Shown: one piece after another, positions 25,933 to 34,671 of the stretch
Position numbering within the stretch: position 1 is the stretch's first letter
How the letters are laid out: each line of letters opens with the position of its first letter
Assembly (NCBI GenBank): GCA_027078545.1
Contig: JALWXN010000004.1
Location: 578,737 to 642,736, forward strand
DNA length: 64,000 nt
Origin: Nitrososphaeria archaeon
Lineage (GTDB): Archaea > Thermoproteota > Nitrososphaeria > Geothermarchaeales > JDFR-13
Reading direction: 5' to 3'
Position numbers and translations under genes: made by a program
Notes under the pieces: model-generated
What the model saw: the letters and a program-made list of their open reading frames with translations, nothing else
Told to the model about the DNA's origin: nothing
Databases searched by the model: none

Positions 25933-25977
25933 CTCCCCACCCCAATTAATATGACTCTGGCCGGGATACTATCTATC

Positions 25978-26412
25978 ATGGCATGCATATTCTGCGCAAT
26001 AGCCAGTGGTGAGATACCGTCTTGGCAGGTATATAGTGATGATGACGCCCTGGTGATACTCGACAAGTATCCAGTCTCCAAGGGACACCTCCTAATCATA
26101 CCTAGGAAGCACTACCAGGGCGTTGAGGACGTCCCCATGTCACTAGCCGATAAGCTCTGGAGACTGGCCACAGCCCTGGCCAAGGTATATAGGAACGAGT
26201 TGAGGGCTACGGGGGTGAACATAGTCACGAATAGTGGGCGCCCAGCTGGGCAGGAGATATTCCACTTCCATATCCATGTGATTCCACGCTGGATCGAAGG
26301 GTTCCAGGGGATCTTCGGGCCTAGGCATGAGGTGGGGCCAGAGGAGGCTGAAGAGGTCCTCTCCATGTGGAGGGGGAAGATTGATAAGCTTGTGAAGCTC
26401 CTCGAGGAGTAG
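25978..26412 (+). CDS. HIT family nucleotide hydrolase
   Basis: Histidine-triad protein of about 144 residues. The CIFCAI start and the triad HFHIHVIPRW match the Hint/Fhit-like group that hydrolyses nucleoside phosphoramidates or dinucleoside polyphosphates. The middle His of the triad is the nucleophile. ATG 25978 (MACIFC) is chosen because it gives the normal HIT N-terminus; a longer frame back to 25915 would run into the divergent lplA gene. A second HIT gene lies at 37934-38428. Confidence 0.9.
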   Translation: MACIFCAIASGEIPSWQVYSDDDALVILDKYPVSKGHLLIIPRKHYQGVEDVPMSLADKLWRLATALAKVYRNELRATGVNIVTNSGRPAGQEIFHFHIHVIPRWIEGFQGIFGPRHEVGPEEAEEVLSMWRGKIDKLVKLLEE

Positions 26413-26485
26413 TTTCGAGCCCCTGATCAGTAACTAGGTATATACAGATCCCCGATAGGATAAACAATAAACACCTCGGGCTTAG

Positions 26486-26499
26486 ATTGGCGAGCCAAT
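26486..26499. repeat. Short perfect inverted repeat upstream of a hypothetical gene
   Basis: ATTGGC/GCCAAT with a two-base centre lies 18 bases before the start at 26517. It could be a regulator site or a small hairpin in the leader. Confidence 0.3.
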
Positions 26500-26516
26500 T
26501 ATTAGGTAGGGATGGT

Positions 26517-26927
26517 ATGATAGGGGAGATCGAGCGCCTAGTCAAGAGTATACGTGGGGGCGACCTTGAGGCTGTGAGGAGGCTGTTGATGATCCTATCC
26601 AGCCTCGTCCCACCAGGAATTGACAACATGATCCACCTTGTGGATAAGGAGCAGTACTCACTCTACCTATCCAGCGAGGGCCTGAAGACAGTGATGGTGG
26701 CTAGGGGTGAGTTCCTACCCTTCATAGAGTCCCATGTAGCCAAGATGAGCTTCGAGCGACTCAGTGATGAGGACTTGGAGAAGATAGGTGGGAGGATCGG
26801 CGAGATTCTTGGGGAGCTTAGAGTAAACCTTGGGAAGTGGCTGGAATACGACTTGGAGGATAGCCCGCTCTATGAGAAGGCGTTGGAGTACGTGGAGTGG
26901 TACGACTCCGTCGGCAAGTCCCTATAG
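26517..26927 (+). CDS. Small helical protein, unknown
   Basis: About 136 residues, mostly alpha-helical and acidic, with no recognised domain. MIGEIERLVKSIRGGDLEAV begins with an amphipathic helix. There is no membrane span or cysteine. ATG 26517 with GGTAGGGATGGT upstream is preferred over TTG 26487, which falls inside an inverted repeat. Its last 58 bases overlap the 3' end of the convergent DUF998-like gene, a long tail-to-tail overlap. Probably a real gene, judging by consistent codon use, but function unknown. Confidence 0.55.
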   Translation: MIGEIERLVKSIRGGDLEAVRRLLMILSSLVPPGIDNMIHLVDKEQYSLYLSSEGLKTVMVARGEFLPFIESHVAKMSFERLSDEDLEKIGGRIGEILGELRVNLGKWLEYDLEDSPLYEKALEYVEWYDSVGKSL

Positions 26928-27478
26928 ATAAATGTCCTTGCCAATACCCATAGGTCTAGGAGGATCGTTTCATAGATCTCTATCAGGGCTGCGGATGGCC
27001 AGTCGATAAATGTTCCTAGGAGCATCAGGAGGAATATAGCTATACATATCCTGCTGTAGAGCCTCTCCCTACCCCATGTACCAAGCCCCATGGCCAGTAT
27101 TGCGAGGCCCATCTGTACGAAGAAGTATGTCGAGACGAATATGTGTGGCCTGGTCCCTCCGGGGAAGACGCCTATAAGGGCTAGGAATATCCCCCCTATG
27201 AATACGTATCCACCTCCCACGGTCTCTAGCTTACCCTTCGATCTGTATACGAGGTATCCCGAGTAGAGCATGATTATGAGGCCGGTCACGATGAGCCCAT
27301 AGTTGTATATCCAAGGCATATTAGCCTCCTCAACCCCGAGGTCGCTCAGGGCGTCCCTCCATGGGTCGAACCAGGGGTTGACTGCTATCGAGGTGGATAT
27401 GAAGATCCAGGCGGTTATAGCGGCTAATAGCCCAGTATATCTCCATAGCATGAGAAGAGGTCCAGGGGTGATCCTCAT
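26870..27478 (-). CDS. DUF998-like membrane protein
   Basis: About 202 residues with six membrane helices. NPWFDPWRDALSDLG after the first span is the hallmark of the DUF998 family, whose function is unknown. The C-terminal tail is hydrophilic (YRDLPTESYHSTYSNAFS) and is encoded within the overlap with the convergent gene. It is divergent from the pyrimidine operon with a 55-base gap. Confidence 0.7.
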   Translation of the reverse strand: MRITPGPLLMLWRYTGLLAAITAWIFISTSIAVNPWFDPWRDALSDLGVEEANMPWIYNYGLIVTGLIIMLYSGYLVYRSKGKLETVGGGYVFIGGIFLALIGVFPGGTRPHIFVSTYFFVQMGLAILAMGLGTWGRERLYSRICIAIFLLMLLGTFIDWPSAALIEIYETILLDLWVLARTFIYRDLPTESYHSTYSNAFS

Positions 27479-27509
27479 CTAGGGTCAAAGTGAAATATGT
27501 CTGGCCAGT

Positions 27510-27518
27510 GTTTATAGG
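27510..27518 (+). promoter_or_regulatory. TATA box for the pyrimidine operon
   Basis: GTTTATAGG is centred about 20-25 bases upstream of the pyrF ATG (27534), implying a leaderless or very short-leader transcript for the operon. Confidence 0.45.
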
Positions 27519-27533
27519 TTGGGATGATGGGGT

Positions 27534-28238
27534 ATGATGCTACGGCAGCTCCTAGAGCTCTATGGTAAGAGGCATAACAGTAGGCTGATAATGGCTCTGG
27601 ACGTTACTACAAACATGTACGAAGCATTAGCCATTGAGAACCTCTTGAACTCCGTCTCTAAAGACCTGCTCGGGGTGAAGATCGGTGTCCCGACAATACT
27701 TTCATACGGCCTACAAACCATCTCGAAGTGGATAGACTCTGTAAACGATGTCCTATGGATAGTGGATCTAAAGCTGGCCGATATAGGATACGTGGCTAGA
27801 CAGTCTATCGAGCAGGTGTATGAGGCCGGGTTCGACGCTGTTATCATGCATGGCTTCATAGGGTTTGAGGATGGCCTAGTAGAGGCTGTTGAGTATGCCT
27901 CCGACCTGGGGATATCGCCGATACTCGTGGCAGCAATGTCCCATAGGGGTGGGATGGAGTATCTAAACAGGGTCTCCGCAGACATGGTGATGCGGAGCCT
28001 CGAGATCGGGCTGGAGGGCTACGTCCTACCAGCCACCTACCCGATCCTGATCAAGATGTATAGGGGGATCGTTGGTGACAGGGTTATAATAGCCCCGGGC
28101 GTAGGTGCGCAGGGAGCGAGGCCCAGGGTGGCTATTGAGCATGGCGCCGATGCTGAGATCGTGGGTAGGCGGATTTATATGGCCGACGACCCTATTTCAG
28201 AGGTGAAGAGGCTCCACGGTGTCTTGACATGGCGGTAG
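27534..28238 (+). CDS. pyrF: Orotidine 5'-phosphate decarboxylase
   Basis: Last step of UMP synthesis. The TIM-barrel motif MALDVTTN and the catalytic D-x-K-x-x-D segment VDLKLADIG (about residues 76-84) are present. The usual phosphate-binding end GVGAQGARP is also there. Its 234 residues are normal. It opens a seven-gene operon in the order pyrF-E-B-I-C-K-D with overlaps or gaps of a few bases throughout. ATG codons at 27534 and 27537 are equally possible. Confidence 0.95.
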   Translation: MMLRQLLELYGKRHNSRLIMALDVTTNMYEALAIENLLNSVSKDLLGVKIGVPTILSYGLQTISKWIDSVNDVLWIVDLKLADIGYVARQSIEQVYEAGFDAVIMHGFIGFEDGLVEAVEYASDLGISPILVAAMSHRGGMEYLNRVSADMVMRSLEIGLEGYVLPATYPILIKMYRGIVGDRVIIAPGVGAQGARPRVAIEHGADAEIVGRRIYMADDPISEVKRLHGVLTWR

Positions 28239-28840
28239 ATGTCCTATGGGAGGAGCTTATCCACGACCTATATAAAAACGGCTTCATCCTCTTCGGTGAA
28301 TACACACTCTCATCCGGTATGAAGAGCCCATATTACATCGATCTGAGGATGGCCCTATCCGTGCCGAGCATCCTCCGTAAGGTCGCCTCGCTATATAGGT
28401 ATGAGGCATTCCACTGCTGCAAGTTCGACGCTGTAGCCGGTATCGAGGTGGGCTCGATACCGATAGCCGGTATACTTGCCTATACAATGGATGTCCCAAT
28501 GGTATATGTGAGGAAGAGTGCCAAGGAGTATGCAACCAAGAAGTTTGTAGAGGGGAGGCTCCAGAGGGGCTGGAGGGTCCTCGTACTGGAAGACGTCTCC
28601 ACAACTGGTAAGAGCATCCTACATGCTGTGGAGAAGCTTAGGGAGGAGGGTGCAGAGGTGAGCGACGCAATAGTCTTTATAGACCGTGAGCAGGGTGCTA
28701 GTGAGAAGCTGGCCGAGGTGGGTGTCAGGCTCCACGCTGTATACACGGTCTCCAAGATATTCGAGGTTCTCTACAGGGCTGGATACATAGATGAGGAGAC
28801 GTATTCAAGGGTAATGAACTATATAGCTTCGCAGAGATGA
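28229..28840 (+). CDS. pyrE: Orotate phosphoribosyltransferase
   Basis: Converts orotate and PRPP to OMP. The PRPP-binding loop [15 protein letters not shown] (about residues 110-125) is diagnostic, with FTLSSG-like entry [18 protein letters not shown] at the N-terminus and KEYATKKF in the catalytic loop. Its 203 residues are typical. It overlaps pyrF by ten bases and pyrB by four (ATGA). Confidence 0.95.
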   Translation: MAVDVLWEELIHDLYKNGFILFGEYTLSSGMKSPYYIDLRMALSVPSILRKVASLYRYEAFHCCKFDAVAGIEVGSIPIAGILAYTMDVPMVYVRKSAKEYATKKFVEGRLQRGWRVLVLEDVSTTGKSILHAVEKLREEGAEVSDAIVFIDREQGASEKLAEVGVRLHAVYTVSKIFEVLYRAGYIDEETYSRVMNYIASQR

Positions 28841-29754
28841 CCTGGCGGGGCCGAGACGTAATAAACATCCTAGACTTCCGGAGGGATGATCTCGACCGGC
28901 TCTTCAGCCTGACTGATCAGCTCGTCGAGTCTGACTATAGGGCCCCGGACCTATCTGGGAGGTCTGTAGCCCTCATCTTCCTAGAGCCTAGTACAAGGAC
29001 TATGTACAGCTTCTACTCAGCCGTGAATAGGCTGGGCGGCTCAGTACTCCCGCTTAGCATGGCGGAGGCTACCTCGATAGCCAAGGGCGAGTCCCTAGCC
29101 GATACCATACGTATGTTCGACTCCTATGCAGACCTCCTAGTTATCAGGGATAAGAGGGAGGGTGCTGCATACTACGCCGCCGAGGTGGCGGAATCCCCGG
29201 TCATAAATGCGGGTGACGGTGCACATAACCATCCTACACAGGCGATGATCGACCTATACACGATAAATAGGCTCAAGGGTGGGGTCGACGGCCTAACCAT
29301 AGGCGTTTTGGGAGACCTGAAGTATGGGAGGGCGGCGGCCTCCTTCATACTGGGACTCACCCTCTACAAGCCGGGGAGGATAGTCCTGATAAGCCCTGAG
29401 GAGCTCCGCCTCAAGAGTGAGGTTCGGGACTACCTAGACTCTAGAGGTGTCGAGTATTTAGAGACGAGTAGCTTGAGGGACGTGGTGCCGGAGCTGGATG
29501 TACTGTATGTGACCAGGATTCAGAAGGAGCGTTTCCCAGACCCCCTCGAGTATGAGAGGGTTCGGGGCAGCTACCGGGTAGACCTCGAGGCGTTGAGTGG
29601 GGCTAAGGAGGATCTAATTATTCTCCACCCCCTCCCCAGGGTCGATGAGATAGCTGTCGAGGTCGATGACACCCCCTATGCGAAGTATTTCCTCCAGGCT
29701 AGGTATGGGGTCTATATCCGTATGGCTCTGCTCAAGCTCGTCATGGGTGTATAG
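28837..29754 (+). CDS. pyrB: Aspartate carbamoyltransferase, catalytic chain
   Basis: Committed step of pyrimidine synthesis: carbamoyl phosphate plus aspartate to carbamoylaspartate. The carbamoyl-phosphate motif [10 protein letters not shown], the loop [28 protein letters not shown] and HPLPRVDEI are all intact. It has 305 residues. It is followed after two bases by pyrI, so the complex is probably a regulated B/I holoenzyme as in other archaea and enterobacteria. Confidence 0.96.
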   Translation: MTWRGRDVINILDFRRDDLDRLFSLTDQLVESDYRAPDLSGRSVALIFLEPSTRTMYSFYSAVNRLGGSVLPLSMAEATSIAKGESLADTIRMFDSYADLLVIRDKREGAAYYAAEVAESPVINAGDGAHNHPTQAMIDLYTINRLKGGVDGLTIGVLGDLKYGRAAASFILGLTLYKPGRIVLISPEELRLKSEVRDYLDSRGVEYLETSSLRDVVPELDVLYVTRIQKERFPDPLEYERVRGSYRVDLEALSGAKEDLIILHPLPRVDEIAVEVDDTPYAKYFLQARYGVYIRMALLKLVMGV

Positions 29755-29756
29755 AG

Positions 29757-30236
29757 ATGGATGTGGAGAATGGTATCCTGGTTAGGAAGATTAGGATGGG
29801 TACCGTGATAGACCATATACCACCTGGGAGGGCATTCATCGTCCTCCGCCTACTAGGCCTCCACCAGGAGCCTAGGAATAGGCTGGCCGTGATCGTGAAC
29901 ACGGATAGTAGGAAGCTGGGTAGGAAGGACATAATCAAGGTTGAGGGGATTCATATTAGGGGTGAGACCCTAAACAAGATAGCTCTCGTAGCCCCCGAAG
30001 CCACGGTCAACTATGTAGAGGGGTATAGGGTAGTGGAGAAGTTTAAGGTCCGCCTACCCGATGAGGTCGTAGGCGTCGTTAGGTGCTCAAACCCTAGATG
30101 CATATCCAACAGCCCAAGGGAGCATATCACGCCTAGGCTAGAGGTTGTTAGGCCATCCCCACTTAGGCTTAGATGCATATACTGTGAGCGATACACTGAT
30201 TATGAAGACGTGATCAAACATTTCTTTGAGACATGA
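29757..30236 (+). CDS. pyrI: Aspartate carbamoyltransferase, regulatory chain
   Basis: Binds allosteric nucleotides and links catalytic trimers. The N-terminal nucleotide domain starts with VRKIRMGTVIDHIPPGRAF. The C-terminal zinc domain has four cysteines in CSNPRC and CIYC. Its 159 residues are normal. Feedback control of the pathway by CTP/ATP is expected from the family. Confidence 0.95.
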   Translation: MDVENGILVRKIRMGTVIDHIPPGRAFIVLRLLGLHQEPRNRLAVIVNTDSRKLGRKDIIKVEGIHIRGETLNKIALVAPEATVNYVEGYRVVEKFKVRLPDEVVGVVRCSNPRCISNSPREHITPRLEVVRPSPLRLRCIYCERYTDYEDVIKHFFET

Positions 30237-31471
30237 TCATATACGGCAAGGCATTCATAGAGGGTGGCGTCGTAGAGGCGTATATCAAGGTTGAGGACGG
30301 GGTCATAACCGGGATATCGAAGACCCTGGGACATGGTGAGAAGGTTGACCACGACTATATGAGGTGTGGACACCTAATACTCCCCGGCTTCATAGACATC
30401 CATACCCATATGAGGGACTTTGAGGAGAGTTATAAGGAGGACTTCTCAACCGGGACGATGGCTGCTGCGGCCGGCGGCGTCACGGTAGTGTTCGACATGC
30501 CCAACACGAGGCCTAGGAACAATACCCTAGCGGCTCTGGAGTGGAGGGATGACGTAGCGAATTCCAAGGCGTATGTCGACTATGGCATCATATACGGCGT
30601 CCCGAGGGATCTGGACGACCTGTTCGGCTATGAGGAGAGGGCTGTAGCCATGAAGGTATATCCAGACGACTTCGCAGAGAATAGCCTAGACCATATGAGC
30701 GACGTACTTATCTACAACTATGCCAAGGGTATCCCCACGATATTCCATGCGGAGGAGCCTAGGGGATATAGGGAGGGCAGGAAAGACCTATCGCTTGAGG
30801 TGGATTGGACGAGGTATGTAGCGGAATACACTAGCCAGATAGGTGTACAGACCCATATAACCCATGTAACGTGTTGTAGCGTGGTTGATGAGGTCAGGGA
30901 GCTTAATCCTAGGGCGACTATAGACGTGACTCCCCATCACATAATGCTTAGTAGTGAGGATCTCCCACCGCCATATGGGAATGTGAGGCCTCCCCTCAGG
31001 AGCCGGGAATGTGTTGAGTGCCTCCTGAGAGACCTTGTATACGGCAGGGTAGACATGGTGGCTACTGATCATGCCCCCCATACATGGGAGGAGAAGATGG
31101 ATGGGGCGAATGGGTTCCCGGGGCTGGAGACCGCCTTCCCAATACTATCCACCCTACGGTATAGGGGCTTCATATCAGTCAGCGATATCGTGAGGCTCTA
31201 CTCCTATAGACCTGCGGAGAGGTTCGGTCTTATAGATAGGTATGGAGCGATCAGGGAGGGTAGGTATGGGAGCCTAGTCGTGGTGGATCTAAACAGGGAG
31301 TATCGTATCGACCCATCCAAGTTCTTCTCAAAGGCTAGGCATAGCCCCTTCAAGGATATGGAGGTTAGGGGGGCAGTTGTAGCCACATTCGTGAGGGGTG
31401 AGCCTGTATACCTAGACGGCGAGATAGTGGGTGTGAAGGGGTATGGAGAGAATGTTAGGAGGCTGCTGTAA
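30233..31471 (+). CDS. pyrC: Dihydroorotase
   Basis: Amidohydrolase that cyclises carbamoylaspartate. The metal motif DIHTHMRDFEE (about residue 55), a metal-bridging lysine in AMKVYPDD, histidines in FHAEEP and ITHVTC, and the catalytic Asp in MVATDHAPHT are present. At 412 residues it belongs to the longer class-I-type enzymes. Its ATG overlaps the pyrI stop (ATGA). Confidence 0.94.
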   Translation: MIIYGKAFIEGGVVEAYIKVEDGVITGISKTLGHGEKVDHDYMRCGHLILPGFIDIHTHMRDFEESYKEDFSTGTMAAAAGGVTVVFDMPNTRPRNNTLAALEWRDDVANSKAYVDYGIIYGVPRDLDDLFGYEERAVAMKVYPDDFAENSLDHMSDVLIYNYAKGIPTIFHAEEPRGYREGRKDLSLEVDWTRYVAEYTSQIGVQTHITHVTCCSVVDEVRELNPRATIDVTPHHIMLSSEDLPPPYGNVRPPLRSRECVECLLRDLVYGRVDMVATDHAPHTWEEKMDGANGFPGLETAFPILSTLRYRGFISVSDIVRLYSYRPAERFGLIDRYGAIREGRYGSLVVVDLNREYRIDPSKFFSKARHSPFKDMEVRGAVVATFVRGEPVYLDGEIVGVKGYGENVRRLL

Positions 31472-32207
31472 AGATAGTCTTTACCAAGAGGCCGTCGTGA
31501 CTAGGGTCGACCGGAGGGGGGATGTGGCCAACCTATACCTAGACATATCCCTAGAAACCATTCCTGGCCAGTTCGTGATGGTCTGGCTACCCGGGCTGGA
31601 GGAGGTGCCCATGGCCCCATCCGACGATGACCCCCTCAGGATCACGGTTAAGGCTGTGGGGAGGACCACTAGGAGGCTGGTTGGGATGGAGGCTGGGGAT
31701 AGGCTCTATATCCGGGGGCCCTATGGGAGGGGATTCACACTGAGGAGTGGTAGGCCCCTATTGGTTGGAGGGGGTGTAGGTGCTGCCCCCCTCATACTGC
31801 TTGCTAAGAAGCTTGCAGAGATGGGTGTTGAGGGTGTATATGTCGAGGGGCAGCCAACAGGGGATATGGAGCTCTTCATAGGGGAGGCTCTAGAGCTGGG
31901 GTGGGAAGCCATACTCTACACAGAGGATGGGTCGATGGGTCATAAGGGGTTCCCCACACAGTATGTAGAGGAGAACCTAGGGGGCTTCACAGGTATATAT
32001 GCCTGTGGCCCAGAGCCGATGAATAGGGCGGTTCTCAGGCTGTGTAGAGATGGTATTCCCTGTGAAGTCTCTATGGAGAGGGTAGTCAAGTGTGGAGTGG
32101 GTGTCTGCGGCTCATGCGTGATAGAGGGGACTGGGCTCCTAGTCTGTCTAGACGGCCCCGTGTTTAGGGCTGATGAGCTGATTAGGAGGGGGTATCCAGG
32201 TGGCTAG
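31443..32207 (+). CDS. pyrK: Dihydroorotate dehydrogenase electron transfer subunit
   Basis: FAD/[2Fe-2S] protein that passes electrons from PyrD to NAD+. It has a ferredoxin-reductase-like fold with RGPYGRGFTL and LVGGGVGAAPLI for nucleotide binding. The Fe-S cysteines are in KCGVGVCGSC and, nine residues on, LVC. The start is uncertain: ATG 31443 or 31452 both lie inside pyrC, giving a 20-29-base overlap, and the first dozen residues (with CC) look non-conserved. It pairs with the class 1B PyrD encoded next. Confidence 0.9.
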   Translation: MERMLGGCCKDSLYQEAVVTRVDRRGDVANLYLDISLETIPGQFVMVWLPGLEEVPMAPSDDDPLRITVKAVGRTTRRLVGMEAGDRLYIRGPYGRGFTLRSGRPLLVGGGVGAAPLILLAKKLAEMGVEGVYVEGQPTGDMELFIGEALELGWEAILYTEDGSMGHKGFPTQYVEENLGGFTGIYACGPEPMNRAVLRLCRDGIPCEVSMERVVKCGVGVCGSCVIEGTGLLVCLDGPVFRADELIRRGYPGG

Positions 32208-33105
32208 GGATCTATCCACGAGGCTGGGTAGTCTATCGCTGAGGAACCCGTTGGTACTTGCCTCTGGCTTCATAGGTAGTGATGAGAGCCTATTGAGAAG
32301 AGCCTGGGAAGCAGGTTTTGGAGCTGTGACCACGAAGAGCCTGACCCCGAGGCCCCGTAAGGGCTACGACCCACCTATAGTCGTGGATCTCGGCTATGGC
32401 TATTTGAACGCGGTCGGCCTGGCAAACCCTGGGATAGAGTATCTTCCCAGGCTATTATCACTACTCCCGGAGGACGCCGTGGTCATACTCAGTATTGCGG
32501 GGGCTACTCCGGATGACTTCCGCCGCTGTGCAGAGATCGGTGTAGAGAATAATGTCGACGCTGTAGAGCTGAACCTCAGCTGCCCCCATGTGAAGGGGAT
32601 GGGGATGGATATCGTTGAGGATGTGGGCTACTCCCTAGAGATCATCGAGGAGGTGGTCTCCCTAGGTAGGCCTGTATATGTCAAGCTGGGCCTCACCGAC
32701 ACGTACCTGGAGCTTGTGGCTAGGAGCCTGGACAAGGGGGTGGAGGGCTTCACAGTCATGAATACTGTGAGGGGGTTGGCCATAGATATCGAGAGTGGAT
32801 GGCCCATACTAAGCAATGTATATGGCGGGCTAAGCGGCCCCGCGATACACCCAATAGCCCTCAGGATGGTCCACGAGATCTACGGCGAGTATAGAGTCCC
32901 GATCATCGGGACTGGCGGTGTGACGAGCTGGCGCGAGGCGGTAGCGATGCTCTACGCCGGGGCATCCGCAGTGGGTATAGGCTCATACCTCTTCAACCGG
33001 AAAGTGGAGGCTATAGGGGATATCCTCAAGGGTATCGAGCATCATATGGAGAGGAAGGGCTTCAAAGACATCGCCTCAATGGTGGGGTATAGCCACCATA
33101 GATAG
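32200..33105 (+). CDS. pyrD: Dihydroorotate dehydrogenase, class 1B-like
   Basis: FMN TIM-barrel enzyme that oxidises dihydroorotate. NPLVLASGFIGSDES at the N-terminus, ELNLSCPHVKGMGMD, YVKLG, and the phosphate-binding segment IIGTGGVTSW near the C-terminus fit the family. With PyrK beside it, NAD+ is the likely electron acceptor rather than quinone. The GTG start overlaps the pyrK stop. It closes the operon. Genes for carbamoyl phosphate synthetase are absent from the window. Confidence 0.94.
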   Translation: MARDLSTRLGSLSLRNPLVLASGFIGSDESLLRRAWEAGFGAVTTKSLTPRPRKGYDPPIVVDLGYGYLNAVGLANPGIEYLPRLLSLLPEDAVVILSIAGATPDDFRRCAEIGVENNVDAVELNLSCPHVKGMGMDIVEDVGYSLEIIEEVVSLGRPVYVKLGLTDTYLELVARSLDKGVEGFTVMNTVRGLAIDIESGWPILSNVYGGLSGPAIHPIALRMVHEIYGEYRVPIIGTGGVTSWREAVAMLYAGASAVGIGSYLFNRKVEAIGDILKGIEHHMERKGFKDIASMVGYSHHR

Positions 33106-33131
33106 AGAGGTGGTGTATGTCTAGGAGTGAT

Positions 33132-33158
33132 ATTTAAATACTTCTAATACATTTAAAT
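33132..33158. promoter_or_regulatory. Two ATTTAAAT palindromes upstream of vapB
   Basis: ATTTAAAT occurs at 33132-33139 and 33151-33158, 19 bases apart and each flanked by similar AT bases. The upstream copy sits at TATA-box distance from the vapB ATG (33167). The second lies over the expected RNA start, a natural place for autorepression by the ribbon-helix-helix antitoxin. Confidence 0.5.
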
Positions 33159-33166
33159 ATTTCGCA

Positions 33167-33400
33167 ATGAGTAGGACTCGGGTCGTGACTGTGAGTATTG
33201 ATGAGGAGCTCTATGAGAGGCTTAAGGAGTATGCTAGGAGGAGATATGGGGGTGGAAAGGGCTCTATAAAGAAGGCTCTGGAGGAGTTTATCAGGAGTGG
33301 GCTTGAGGGCTCTACTGACGACCTTCTTAGGAGGCTTGAGAGGGGCTATAGGCTGGGAGGCCCACTTTCTAGGGACGAGATCTATGGTGAGAGGTCTTGA
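33167..33400 (+). CDS. VapB-like antitoxin, ribbon-helix-helix DNA-binding protein
   Basis: Seventy-seven residues. The N-terminal strand RVVTVSIDEELYERLKEYA followed by two helices is a ribbon-helix-helix (CopG/MetJ-type) DNA-binding domain. The C-terminal tail (LGGPLSRDEIYGERS) is the kind of extended segment that wraps a VapC toxin. The toxin gene starts within its stop (TTGA). It probably represses its own operon by binding the AT-rich palindromes upstream. Confidence 0.85.
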   Translation: MSRTRVVTVSIDEELYERLKEYARRRYGGGKGSIKKALEEFIRSGLEGSTDDLLRRLERGYRLGGPLSRDEIYGERS

Positions 33401-33807
33401 TAGGGATAGATACGAACATACTCTTCTACTCCCTGGATAATAGTGATGTGGAGAAGCATAGGGTGGCGGTTAGGATAGTTAGGGATATTCTTGAGCATCC
33501 GGGTAGGTACTCAGTATCCCTACAGGTCTTGGGTGAGCTTGCATATACCCTGCATAGGAAGGCTGGGGGAGAGGCTTTGGAGACGGGTCTAGAGCTGATC
33601 GACCGTATCCTACGGATCCCAGTCTCTAAGCCGGTCTATGGGGAGGTTGAGATCCGCCTATCCCTTAGGCACCGTAGGTTCTGGGACGCCCTCCTAGCCT
33701 ACACCTACCTCAACGCTGGGTGTACAAAGGTCTATACAGAGAATATCGGGGATATGCCCAGGATAGGTGGGCTTGAGTACGTTGATCCATTCAAGGAGGG
33801 GGTCTAG
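33397..33807 (+). CDS. VapC-like PIN-domain ribonuclease toxin
   Basis: PIN-domain protein of 136 residues. The acidic active-site residues are visible: D5 in GIDTN, Glu in VLGELAY (about 47), Asp in RFWDALL (about 91), and Asp in NIGDMPRI near the C-terminus. VapC toxins cut tRNA or rRNA. The TTG start overlaps the antitoxin stop, the usual toxin-antitoxin coupling. Its stop shares the tetranucleotide CTAG with the stop of convergent ctaB. Confidence 0.87.
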   Translation: MIGIDTNILFYSLDNSDVEKHRVAVRIVRDILEHPGRYSVSLQVLGELAYTLHRKAGGEALETGLELIDRILRIPVSKPVYGEVEIRLSLRHRRFWDALLAYTYLNAGCTKVYTENIGDMPRIGGLEYVDPFKEGV

Positions 33808-34661
33808 AGGAGCCTAGAGATTATCAATCCTGTGTAGAGAAGGGCTAATGTCGGACTTGATATCTTAAAGCTCCTCCACGCAGTCTCCTCATCCAGCCTC
33901 CTATAGATGATGTAGGATGCGTAGACCAATAGGGCCGTCGATACATATGCAGTTACTTGGTATGGATAGGCGGTTATGTACATCGTTGACACTACTATTG
34001 CCGCTGCTGTGAGTAGGTAGAACAGTATTATCATCCTCTTTGTATACACGGGATCCTTTACCGATGGTAGCATGGGGAGGCCCACCCTGCTGTACTCCTC
34101 TCTAACCCTGTAGGCCAGGCTCCAGAAGTGGCCGGGTGTCCAGAGGAATACTATGAGGGCTAGTATTATCGGCTCGATGGATAGTGGCTTCCCAGCGGCT
34201 AGCCAGCCTGTTATAGTGGGCATAGAGCCTGCCCAGCCACCTATCACGGTGTTCCATATCGTCCTCTTCTTGAGGATGACGGTGTATATCACCACGTAGT
34301 AGAGCCCACCTATCAGGGCTGCGAGGGCGGCCCATGGGTTGAAGATCCATAGGAAGAGCCCTGTCCCGAGTATTAGCCATGTAATCCCGAGGATTATCGC
34401 CTGTCCAGGCATGATGGCCCCTTGTGGTATTGGTCTAAGGCTCGTCCTCCTCATGAGCCTGTCTATGTCCCTATCGATATAGCTGTTCAGGGCGTTGGAT
34501 CCGAAGACGGTCAGCACGCCTGCTATGAGGAAGAGGGCTATATATAGTGGGTCGAGGGTCTCAGCCGCATAGATATAGGTGGCTATAGCTGTGTAGACGA
34601 GTAGCCAGGTTATCCTCGGCTTACCCAGCCGTATAATATCTGCTAGTGTCGGCATCCCCAC
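33804..34661 (-). CDS. ctaB: Protohaem IX farnesyltransferase (haem O synthase)
   Basis: UbiA-family prenyltransferase that makes haem O for terminal oxidases. About nine membrane helices. The first Asp-rich motif is NSYIDRDIDRLMRRT (about residue 60), and the second-site segment EEYSRVGLPMLPS follows the CtaB pattern. The length of 285 residues is normal. It is followed on the same strand, upstream, by the haem A synthase gene with a ten-base gap, forming a haem O to haem A pair. Confidence 0.93.
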   Translation of the reverse strand: MGMPTLADIIRLGKPRITWLLVYTAIATYIYAAETLDPLYIALFLIAGVLTVFGSNALNSYIDRDIDRLMRRTSLRPIPQGAIMPGQAIILGITWLILGTGLFLWIFNPWAALAALIGGLYYVVIYTVILKKRTIWNTVIGGWAGSMPTITGWLAAGKPLSIEPIILALIVFLWTPGHFWSLAYRVREEYSRVGLPMLPSVKDPVYTKRMIILFYLLTAAAIVVSTMYITAYPYQVTAYVSTALLVYASYIIYRRLDEETAWRSFKISSPTLALLYTGLIISRLL

Positions 34662-34671
34662 TCCCCATAGA

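Noticed and set aside
25915..25977. Extended start of the first HIT protein
   Set aside because: It would overlap the divergent lipoate ligase start and add residues not found in HIT proteins; ATG 25978 gives the normal MACIFC start.
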